The notes below the pieces were generated by a model. The model was not told the origin of the DNA, did no database searches, and saw nothing but the letters and a program-made list of their open reading frames with translations. Shown here in pieces: positions 23,601 through 30,084 of a DNA stretch of 64,000 nucleotides. Source of the DNA: Denitratimonas yunnanensis (SeqCode) (lineage in GTDB: Bacteria; Pseudomonadota; Gammaproteobacteria; Xanthomonadales; Xanthomonadaceae). The translations under genes were made by a program, and so were the position numbers. The stretch lies in assembly GCA_026410415.1 (NCBI GenBank), contig JAPMLR010000009.1:30118-94117 (forward strand), in the 5' to 3' direction. Each line of letters opens with the position of its first letter. The stretch's first letter is position 1.

Positions 23601-25241
23601 ATCGACCTGAACTTGCGCTTCGTCTCGGTCAACCCCGCGTTTTCCCGCATCACCGGTTACAACGAGCACGATGTCATCGGCATGCCGACCAGCCTGCTCG
23701 AAAGCACCCAGCACCCGCCCGAGTTCTACCGCCGTGCTCACGAGGAACTCACCGTCAAAGGCCACTACAAGGGGGAAGTGTGGCTGCGCCGTGCCGATGG
23801 CGAAGAATTCCTCGGCTGGGTCGAGCAGAACGAAGTCTGCGACGAGGGCGGCATGCGCACGCACTTCGTGTCCGTGGTCAACGACATCACCGACAAGAAG
23901 CGGGCCGAACAGGAACTGCGCTATCTGGCCAACTACGACACCCTCACCGGGCTGCCAAACCGCGGCCTGTTGTCCGAGCGTCTGGCCCGCGCCGTGGTGC
24001 GGGCACGCCGCAACGAAACCCGTGTCGCGGTGCTGTTCCTGGATCTGGATCACTTCAAGGTCGTCAATGATTCGCTTGGGCACGCTGCCGGCGATCGCAT
24101 CCTCAAGTCCTCCGCAGCCCGCCTGCTCGGCGTGGTCGGCAGTTCCGATACCGTGGCACGGCTGGGTGGCGACGAATTCACCATCGTCATGGAGGATGTC
24201 GGCGATCCGGCCAGCGTCACCGCGATGGCCGAGGCCGTGATCGCCGCCTTCGGCGAGCCGGTGCTGAACGAAGGCCATGGCGATATCGTGATCTCGCCTT
24301 CGATCGGCATCTCGCTGTTCCCCGAACACGCACAGGTTCCGACCGACCTGCTGAAGTTCGCCGATGCCGCGATGTATCGCGCCAAGGAGCGTGGCCGCAA
24401 TACCTTCCAGTTCTACGATGAATCCATGGATGCCGAAGTGCGGCGGCGCGCGACCATGACCGCCGCATTGCGGCGCGCGCTGGACCGCAACGAGTTGCAT
24501 CTGGCGTTCCAGCCGCGCCAGTCGTTGTTCGATGGCCGCGTCACCGGCGTCGAGGCACTGCTGCGCTGGAACAGCGAGGAATTCGGCGAAGTGCAGCCCG
24601 GCGTGTTCATCCCGCTGGCGGAGGAAACCGGACTCATCCTTCCGATCGGGGAATGGGTGCTGGAGCAGGCTTGTCGTTGCCTGTGCCGCTGGCGCGAGCA
24701 GGGCATCGAGAATGTCGGCGTGGCGGTGAACATCTCCGTGCTCCAGCTGCTGCGCGGCAACATTCCCGCCAGCGTCGCCCGCGTGCTGGCCGCCACGGGC
24801 CTGCCCCCCTCGTGCCTGGAACTGGAACTGACCGAGAGCATGGTGATGGCCAACGCCGAGCAGACCATCACCATCCTGCGCGACCTCAAGCGCCTCGGGG
24901 TCAGCATCGCCATCGACGATTTCGGCACCGGCTATTCCTCGTTGATCTACCTCAAGCGGCTGCCGATCGACACGCTCAAGATCGACAAGGAGTTCGTCGG
25001 CGACCTCACCCGCGACCCGGACGACGAAGCCATCACCGCCACGATCATCTCGATGGCGCATTCACTCGGGCTGACCGTGATCGCCGAAGGCGTGGAGACG
25101 CCCGAACAGCTTCGCTATCTGCGTGAACACGGTTGCGACGAGGTGCAGGGCTTCCTGCTGGCGCGACCGATGCAGGCCGACGACTGTCTCGACTTCCTGC
25201 GCCGCCACGCCGAGCAGTGGAACGACTTGCCGGTGGGTTGA
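20673..25241 (+). CDS. Transmembrane beta-propeller receptor with PAS-PAS-GGDEF-EAL output
   Basis: A 1522-residue inner-membrane receptor predicted to make and/or degrade cyclic di-GMP. The N-terminal hydrophobic segment (about 16-34) is a signal or anchor. Periplasmic two-component-regulator propeller repeats follow (about 45-700, repeated DxxGxxWxGT-like units), then a Y_Y_Y domain (about 722-786) and a membrane segment near 796-812. The cytoplasmic part has PAS domains (about 840-953 and 962-1076), GGDEF (RLGGDEF near 1165) and EAL (VEALLRW near 1293, ELTES, DDFGTGYSS, AEGVET). Both catalytic signatures are intact, but the inhibitory RxxD site is changed to GSSD. The usual partner of such propellers, a histidine kinase, is absent. 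Start uncertain; no strong ribosome site. Confidence 0.9.
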   Translation: MFKGKPGKHILTCWLRQVLWLMLLLAPITSQAVVRDYYFRMLDSRHGLSQSTVTAMLQDRTGFVWIATQGDLHRFDGHAFQPLDGLARHGRLPSFVRAMAEDDRGRIHLGTLQDGLFIFDPAQSRVEHAQAEPGLPDGRIDALVYQTGTGLWIGWRGGVGLFDPEGGHYHALQDLVFSPSQAADGGLSQSVQAMALDPDGILWVAATHGLYRIDTATRQAEQRSTGVVNALLVDAEGDLWMGTPTGLYRQQRGAAMAALAWPQRTSSGEAPCCEPIALAQAADGAIWMSVRDGTIWRYDPLIGEAQALPASPWVDGMLAEVGMPRMMIDRSNLLWLGGLARGVATTPASGTPFRAVFDMDPSRDPLTGNFIRAIFEGNDGELWLGTLAGLRRYEPLRDHFDTFENALPLPEGVSQTTHTPVVTAIGPVGDGKLWLATHVGLYRFDPQQPTSAEPIPLPGGPAHLRVMARARDGSLWIGHGNYGLLRLDPTTGEGTPMPPRPDVDGAHQQEVVTAIIEDSRGRIWVGGTRGVSLFDPDSQTFRNFVHDPERSDSLSGNIVRAIHETRDGLIWIGSHHGLDQVIESTSGQISFRSWPFSGESADWVVYGIAEDNAGRLWLSGNNGIVRVDRGDGTQVRFGLTAGLQDLEFNGGAVAMLRDGQLAFGGIRGFNLVDPARVQPSRFDAPVALTWIGAGRRSPTALVTQFSTISIPQQHRVLSLGFAALDYTAPENNLFSWRLEGFDPEFSTPAPRSSVVYTNLAPGQYLFRARATNHAGMWGSNELRVTVNVLPPWWRSTWAYAVYALLLAGMAGLLWRLQRQRSAYRASLMAQIREREDRLKLSLWGAGDSFWDWDLRSNQIHRIGADHLLHVPADQQLSTEEWRHHAIHPDDLPRMQYLMQEHLEGRSEAYESEHRVRNARGEWIWVRARGKVVEYDADFNPLRVAGTARDITASRHADRERRIATEVLRSMNEAVAVIDLNLRFVSVNPAFSRITGYNEHDVIGMPTSLLESTQHPPEFYRRAHEELTVKGHYKGEVWLRRADGEEFLGWVEQNEVCDEGGMRTHFVSVVNDITDKKRAEQELRYLANYDTLTGLPNRGLLSERLARAVVRARRNETRVAVLFLDLDHFKVVNDSLGHAAGDRILKSSAARLLGVVGSSDTVARLGGDEFTIVMEDVGDPASVTAMAEAVIAAFGEPVLNEGHGDIVISPSIGISLFPEHAQVPTDLLKFADAAMYRAKERGRNTFQFYDESMDAEVRRRATMTAALRRALDRNELHLAFQPRQSLFDGRVTGVEALLRWNSEEFGEVQPGVFIPLAEETGLILPIGEWVLEQACRCLCRWREQGIENVGVAVNISVLQLLRGNIPASVARVLAATGLPPSCLELELTESMVMANAEQTITILRDLKRLGVSIAIDDFGTGYSSLIYLKRLPIDTLKIDKEFVGDLTRDPDDEAITATIISMAHSLGLTVIAEGVETPEQLRYLREHGCDEVQGFLLARPMQADDCLDFLRRHAEQWNDLPVG

Positions 25242-25272
25242 CCGGCTCCGGGTCGCCGCCTATCGTGCCGCA

Positions 25273-25494
25273 ATGACCTCACCCGATTTGCGCCCGCAAC
25301 TGGATGCCCTCACCGCCAAGCTCGACGAACTGGGCGATGCGCTGGCGCGTCTGATGGACGAGAACCGCAGCCTGCGCGCCAGCCAGGAGCAGCTCATCGG
25401 CGAGCGCGCCGCGCTGCTTTCCAAGAACGAACAGGCGCGCTCCCGGGTGGAAGCGATGATCCTGCGACTCAAGTCGTTGGAGCACAACGCATGA
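25273..25494 (+). CDS. TIGR02449 family small coiled-coil protein
   Basis: A 73-residue protein, almost entirely a heptad-rich coiled coil with alternating Leu and charged residues. It matches the family routinely found directly before zapA in gammaproteobacteria. It resembles ZapB in size and form and is suspected, not shown, to act in cell division. It overlaps the zapA start by four bases (ATGA). Confidence 0.85.
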   Translation: MTSPDLRPQLDALTAKLDELGDALARLMDENRSLRASQEQLIGERAALLSKNEQARSRVEAMILRLKSLEHNA

Positions 25495-25787
25495 GCGAGC
25501 CCGTCGCCCTCCGCATCGCCGACCGCGAATACACCGTCGCCTGCGAACCCCACGAACGCGACAGCCTGCTGGATGCCGCTCGCATGCTGGATTCGCGCAT
25601 GCGCGACATCCGCAGCGCCAACCGCATGGCCGGCATCGATCGCATCGCCGTCCTGGCAGCGCTCAATCTCGCGCATGAACTGATGCAGGCCCGTCGTGGC
25701 GAGGACGACCAGCAGCGCGATATCGCGCTCACCCTCGACACGCTGTCGCGCAAGCTCGACCGATTGCTGGCCATCGTCGGCCGCTGA
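25491..25787 (+). CDS. zapA: Cell division protein ZapA
   Basis: A 98-residue FtsZ-associated protein that bundles FtsZ filaments at midcell. The N-terminal beta region (PVALRIADREYTVAC) is followed by RDSLLDAARMLDSRM and a C-terminal coiled coil, as in ZapA. It is translationally coupled to the upstream small coiled-coil gene. In related bacteria 6S RNA and a formyltetrahydrofolate cyclo-ligase gene usually follow; here a porin gene begins 122 bases downstream. Confidence 0.93.
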   Translation: MSEPVALRIADREYTVACEPHERDSLLDAARMLDSRMRDIRSANRMAGIDRIAVLAALNLAHELMQARRGEDDQQRDIALTLDTLSRKLDRLLAIVGR

Positions 25788-25806
25788 CACGCGCCGGGTC
25801 TAGACA

Positions 25807-25836
25807 TTGGTCGAAAACCGCCTGAATTTCGACCAA
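25807..25836. promoter_or_regulatory. Perfect 10-bp inverted repeat upstream of the porin gene
   Basis: TTGGTCGAAA and TTTCGACCAA are exact reverse complements separated by ten bases, so the half-sites are two helical turns apart. The layout suits a dimeric repressor or activator. The repeat sits 74-103 bases before the porin ATG. A further TGGTCG follows at about 25844. Regulator unknown. Confidence 0.55.
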
Positions 25837-25909
25837 AGGCGAATGGTCGCCTTCTGAAACCCGACCGCAGACTCGCCCTCACTGCACTGACCAGAGGGAG
25901 GGAACGCAG

Positions 25910-27247
25910 ATGGAAAGGGCGGCGAAGATCGCACGTACGGCACTGTTCACGGCCATGGTGGCCGCGTTCGGCATGTCTCATGCAGCACACGCGCAAAGCG
26001 ACCGCGAGCAGGCATTGGAAGCTCGGGTCGCGGAGCTGGAACGACTGGTCAACGCACTGTTGAGCCAGCAGCAGCACACCGAAACGCAAATCGAGGAAGT
26101 GAAGGCGGTACAGGCGCAACAGCCGGCACCCACGCCGGCAGGCAAGGCGCCGATCCAGAACATCACCCTGGCACCGGCCGCACTGCCAGGCACCACGGTG
26201 AAGCTTGGGGGCTTCATCAAGGCCGATTTCATGGCCACACGCACTGGCGACGGCCAGCTCGCCGACAGCGCCGTGGGACGTGCGCTCTATCTTCCGAGTC
26301 AGACACCGGTGGGCGGCGAGTCGTCCAGCGTGGATTACGACGCGCATGCCAAGTTCTCGCGCTTCAATGTCGGCATCGACAGTGTCACCGAAGCCGGCAA
26401 CAAGCTCGGTGCGTTCTTCGAGGTGGATTTCTTCGGCAACGCCCTCGGCAATCAGAACGCCACCAACACCTACGGCACCACGGTCCGGCACGCCTACATG
26501 TACTGGAACAGCTGGTTGGCGGGCCAGACATGGTCGAACCTCATGGACCTGTCCGCCTTGCCCGAAGCAGTGGACTTCCTCGGGCCCACCGATGGATTGC
26601 TGTTCGTGCGCCAGACACAGCTGCGCTACACCTCCGGCGGCTTCAGCGTGGCACTGGAGAATCCGGAAACGACGCTGATCGGCGTGGGCGCATCCGACCG
26701 TGGCGCGCTGCCGGACCTGACGATGCGTTACGGCTGGAAGGGCGACTGGGGCACGTTCGGCGTCGGCGCGATCCTGCGTCAGCTCCGGGTGGATCGCACC
26801 AGCGGCAGCGACAGCGAGTTCGCCGGCGGTGTCACGCTGGGCGGCAAGTGGGTGCTGAGCGCGAATGACGATTTGCGCTACCAGTTCACCGTTGGCGAGG
26901 GCATCAACCGCTACATCGGCCTTGCCATCACCGCCGATGCGGCACTCGACGCGGCTGGCGATCTGGACAGCATCGGTGCCATGGCCGGCTACGTCGGCTG
27001 GCGTCACGTCTTCAACTCCAGGCTGCGCAGCAACGTGATCTACGCCCGCAGCGATTACGACAACGACGCGGCACTCACGGGATTGGGCGTCACCAAATCG
27101 GTCCAGAGCCTGCGCGCCAACATCTTCTATTCACCGTTGCCGAAGATCGATGTGGGCGCCGAGCTGATGTTCGGCAAACGCGAGTTGGAAAGCGGCGCAG
27201 ATGGCGACATCACGCGTCTGCAATTCACCACCAAGTACAGCTTCTGA
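25910..27247 (+). CDS. DcaP-like trimeric outer-membrane porin
   Basis: A 445-residue outer-membrane channel. It has a signal peptide (about 1-29, ending AHAQ), a short coiled coil (about 30-68) and a Pro/Ala linker. A beta-barrel from about residue 95 (VKLGGFIKADF) ends in a C-terminal Phe (TTKYSF). The coiled coil plus barrel and LGGFIKADFMATRTGDG match DcaP-like porins, associated in Acinetobacter with dicarboxylate uptake. The ATG follows a strong ribosome site (gagggagggaacgcagATG). An MHS-type symporter gene follows, so the pair probably brings one substrate across both membranes. Confidence 0.87.
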   Translation: MERAAKIARTALFTAMVAAFGMSHAAHAQSDREQALEARVAELERLVNALLSQQQHTETQIEEVKAVQAQQPAPTPAGKAPIQNITLAPAALPGTTVKLGGFIKADFMATRTGDGQLADSAVGRALYLPSQTPVGGESSSVDYDAHAKFSRFNVGIDSVTEAGNKLGAFFEVDFFGNALGNQNATNTYGTTVRHAYMYWNSWLAGQTWSNLMDLSALPEAVDFLGPTDGLLFVRQTQLRYTSGGFSVALENPETTLIGVGASDRGALPDLTMRYGWKGDWGTFGVGAILRQLRVDRTSGSDSEFAGGVTLGGKWVLSANDDLRYQFTVGEGINRYIGLAITADAALDAAGDLDSIGAMAGYVGWRHVFNSRLRSNVIYARSDYDNDAALTGLGVTKSVQSLRANIFYSPLPKIDVGAELMFGKRELESGADGDITRLQFTTKYSF

Positions 27248-27253
27248 TCCATT

Positions 27254-27270
27254 GCCGGCGGGCCGCCGGC
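27254..27270 (+). terminator. Short GC hairpin between porin and symporter genes
   Basis: GCCGGCGG and CCGCCGGC pair around a short centre just after the porin stop, without a T run. It may lower, rather than stop, read-through into the symporter gene. Confidence 0.3.
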
Positions 27271-27351
27271 AGCGCCCGCCCACATGGCCCTGTCGTGCCT
27301 ACTCGCAGGGCCAGCCCGCAATAAAAACCATCATTGGAGGGGAACCACGCC

Positions 27352-29007
27352 ATGTCCAGCACCACCGTCCCGCCTTCGGGCGCACTGACCAAGGGCCACA
27401 AGAAGGTCATCTTCGCATCCAGCCTCGGCACCGTTTTCGAGTGGTACGACTTTTATCTCTACGGCTCGCTCGCGGTCATCATCGCGCGCCAGTTCTTCAG
27501 CGGCGTCAACGAAACCACCGGCATGATCTTCGCGCTGCTGGCATTCGCGGCCGGGTTTTTCGTTCGCCCGTTCGGTGCTGCCTTTTTCGGCAGCCTCGGC
27601 GATCGGATCGGCCGCAAGTACACGTTTCTCATCACGATTCTCATCATGGGCATCTCGACCTTCCTGGTCGGCGTGCTGCCCAACTACGCCACGATCGGTT
27701 TTGCCGCCCCGGTGATCCTCATCGTGCTGCGACTGGCCCAAGGCCTGGCGATGGGCGGCGAGTACGGCGGTGCCGCCACCTACGTGGCAGAGCACGCTCC
27801 ACCGGGCAAGCGCGGCCTCTACACCAGCTTCATCCAGACCACCGCGACGCTCGGCCTGTTCCTGTCGTTGGCGGTGATTCTCGGTTGTCGCTATGCATTG
27901 GGCGTCGAAGCGTTCGAGGACTGGGGCTGGCGCATTCCGTTCCTCGGGTCGATCGTGCTGCTCGGCATTTCTGTGTGGATTCGTCTGCAGCTGTCCGAGT
28001 CGCCGCTGTTCAAGCAAATGAAAGCCGAAGGCAAGGGCTCCAAGAAGCCGTTCCGCGAGTCGCTCCAGGGTGGCAACCTCAAGTTGATGGTGCTGGTGCT
28101 GATCGGCGCGACTGCGGGTCAGGCGGTGGTCTGGTACGCCGGGCAGTTCTACGCGCTGTTCTTCCTGCAGAGCATGCTCAAGGTCGATCTGGCGTGGTCG
28201 TACCTGCTGATCGCCGCTGCCTTGTTGCTGGGCACGCCGTTCTTCCTGTTCTTCGGCTGGCTGTCGGACAAGATCGGCCGCAAGAAGATCATCATGACCG
28301 GCTGTCTGATCGCGGCACTGACGTATTTCCCGATCTTCAAGGGCATCACCCACTACGCCAATCCGGCCATCGGCGAGGCCACCGAAAGCTCGCCTGCCGT
28401 CGTGCTGGCCGATCCGTCCACGTGCAGCTTCCAGTTCGATCCGGTCGGCATCCGCAAGTTCACCAGCTCCTGCGACGTGGCCACTGCCGCACTTGCCCGT
28501 GCCGGTGTGCCTTACAGCGTCGAGGCCGCCCCGGCCGGATCGCTGGCGCAGATCCGTGTCGGCCAGAGCAGCGTGCCCTCGTACGAGGCCGACGGTCTGA
28601 CGGGTGAACCGCTCACCGCGGCACGCGGCAAGTTCGGTGCCGAGCTGAAGACTGCGTTGACTTCCGCCGGTTATCCGGAGAAGGCCGACACGTCGCGCAT
28701 CAACATTCCAATGACGGTTCTGCTGCTTTGGATCCTGGTGATCTACGTGACGATGGTCTACGGCCCGATCGCGGCGTATCTGGTGGAATTGTTCCCGACC
28801 AAGATCCGCTACACCTCGATGTCCCTGCCCTACCACATCGGCAACGGCTGGTTCGGCGGCTTCCTGCCGGCGATCTCTTTCGCCCTGGTGGCCGGCACCG
28901 GCAACATCTACTACGGCCTCTGGTATCCGATCGGCATCGCGGTGATGACATTGGTCGTCGGCACGTTGTTCCTGCGTGAAACCAGGAACGTGGATATCAC
29001 GCAGTGA
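27352..29007 (+). CDS. MFS transporter, metabolite:H+ symporter (MHS) family, with enlarged loop
   Basis: A 551-residue proton-coupled inner-membrane transporter. Family features are FEWYDFYLYGSLAVIIARQFF near the start, GSLGDRIGRKYTFL in the loop 2-3 region and the second-half DKIGRKK loop. It is about 110 residues longer than typical MHS members. The extra sequence (about 332-448) lies between membrane segments, carries two Cys (STCSFQF, SSCDVA) and probably folds outside the membrane. The ATG at 27352 is preceded by ttggaggggaaccacgcc, an excellent ribosome site. Substrate unknown; organic acids or osmolytes are typical. A strong terminator follows. Confidence 0.88.
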   Translation: MSSTTVPPSGALTKGHKKVIFASSLGTVFEWYDFYLYGSLAVIIARQFFSGVNETTGMIFALLAFAAGFFVRPFGAAFFGSLGDRIGRKYTFLITILIMGISTFLVGVLPNYATIGFAAPVILIVLRLAQGLAMGGEYGGAATYVAEHAPPGKRGLYTSFIQTTATLGLFLSLAVILGCRYALGVEAFEDWGWRIPFLGSIVLLGISVWIRLQLSESPLFKQMKAEGKGSKKPFRESLQGGNLKLMVLVLIGATAGQAVVWYAGQFYALFFLQSMLKVDLAWSYLLIAAALLLGTPFFLFFGWLSDKIGRKKIIMTGCLIAALTYFPIFKGITHYANPAIGEATESSPAVVLADPSTCSFQFDPVGIRKFTSSCDVATAALARAGVPYSVEAAPAGSLAQIRVGQSSVPSYEADGLTGEPLTAARGKFGAELKTALTSAGYPEKADTSRINIPMTVLLLWILVIYVTMVYGPIAAYLVELFPTKIRYTSMSLPYHIGNGWFGGFLPAISFALVAGTGNIYYGLWYPIGIAVMTLVVGTLFLRETRNVDITQ

Positions 29008-29030
29008 CCGGGCGCTGATCCGGTGTGCAA

Positions 29031-29060
29031 GCGGCGGCCTTCAGGGGCCGCCGCTTTTTT
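29031..29060 (+). terminator. Intrinsic terminator after the symporter gene
   Basis: GCGGCGGCC and GGCCGCCGC form a 9-bp stem with a six-base loop, followed by TTTTTT. Confidence 0.94.
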
Positions 29061-29153
29061 CGGGCGGCTGCCTCGTCGCGTGCGATGCAGCCCGAGGGTG
29101 GACCGGTACGGCTGTCGCAAGGACAGGGAAGGCCGCGCCTGCAAGTGCGCCTC

Positions 29154-30041
29154 TCAGATCGGATGCGCGTCCAGGAAGGCCCGGACGCGCGGCACGATCA
29201 GGCCGGCCTTGTCTTCCAGCACGTAATGGCCTGCATCGTCGAAGATCAGGGTTTGCGCGTTCGGCAGGCGCTGTTCGAAACCACGCAGGAAATGGGCGTC
29301 GAACACGAAATCGCGCAAGCCCCACACCAATATCGCGGGAACCTGCGCGAACTCGGGCAGGCGTCGCCCGGCTTCATCCACCAAGGCCCAGGCCGGATCG
29401 CCGGGTCGTAGAGGGATGTCCTGCACGAAGCGAAGCGTTGCGATGCGATTGGCCCACGAGTCGTAAGGGGCCACATAGGCAGCCCGCACATCCGAGGGCA
29501 TGCGGTGCGCCACGCCGACATGGGATGCAGCGCTGGAGAACGCGTTGAATCCCCGGATCGCCAACGTCCCGAGCGAAGAATCACGCCCAAGTTTCAATTG
29601 CCACGGCATCGGTTTTTCCGCCGGCAACGGGAAGGCCGCCGTGTTGAGGATCACCAACCGCGCAATACGCGATGGATCACGCAGCGCCCAGCCGAAACCG
29701 ATCATCCCACCCCAGTCATGCACTGCCAGGGTGACCTTGCCCTGCACGCCGAGATGATCCAGCAGCGCAGCCAGATCATCCACGCGTGACGCCAGCGTGT
29801 AGCGATAGGCCTCGTCGCCGGGCTTGTCCGACAGTCCCATGCCGACGTGATCGGGCACGATGCAGCGATAGCGTTCCGACAATCCTGAAACCAATTTGCG
29901 CCAGTAATAACTCCACGACGGATTGCCATGCAGCATCACCACCACGTCGCCATCACGCGGACCCTCATCCAGATAACTCATCGCGATACCGGGACGGACC
30001 TCGAATCGCTGCGGGATGAAGGGGTAATCGGGATAGTGCAT
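29154..30041 (-). CDS. oleB: OleB-like alpha/beta hydrolase (beta-lactone decarboxylase / haloalkane dehalogenase family)
   Basis: A 295-residue hydrolase with an Asp nucleophile. Asp109 is in AVHDWGGMIG, the oxyanion/halide-site HGNPSWSYYWR holds Asn40, and the catalytic His is in DDAGHYVLED. The LVILNTAAF stretch and overall sequence resemble OleB of Xanthomonas, which decarboxylates cis-beta-lactones to olefins in long-chain hydrocarbon synthesis. oleA, oleC and oleD are not nearby. A true haloalkane dehalogenase is the alternative; the shared nucleophile does not separate them. Longer in-frame extension upstream enters the next gene and was rejected. Confidence 0.78.
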   Translation of the reverse strand: MHYPDYPFIPQRFEVRPGIAMSYLDEGPRDGDVVVMLHGNPSWSYYWRKLVSGLSERYRCIVPDHVGMGLSDKPGDEAYRYTLASRVDDLAALLDHLGVQGKVTLAVHDWGGMIGFGWALRDPSRIARLVILNTAAFPLPAEKPMPWQLKLGRDSSLGTLAIRGFNAFSSAASHVGVAHRMPSDVRAAYVAPYDSWANRIATLRFVQDIPLRPGDPAWALVDEAGRRLPEFAQVPAILVWGLRDFVFDAHFLRGFEQRLPNAQTLIFDDAGHYVLEDKAGLIVPRVRAFLDAHPI

Positions 30042-30084
30042 GGCGAGGCGTCGTTGAGAGGAAGTCGGGAAGGGAAGCGGGATG

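Noticed and set aside
22329..25061. 910-codon open frame antisense to the c-di-GMP receptor gene
   Set aside because: Low-complexity, His/Gln/Asp/Gly-rich shadow of the PAS-GGDEF-EAL coding strand; no start context or motif.
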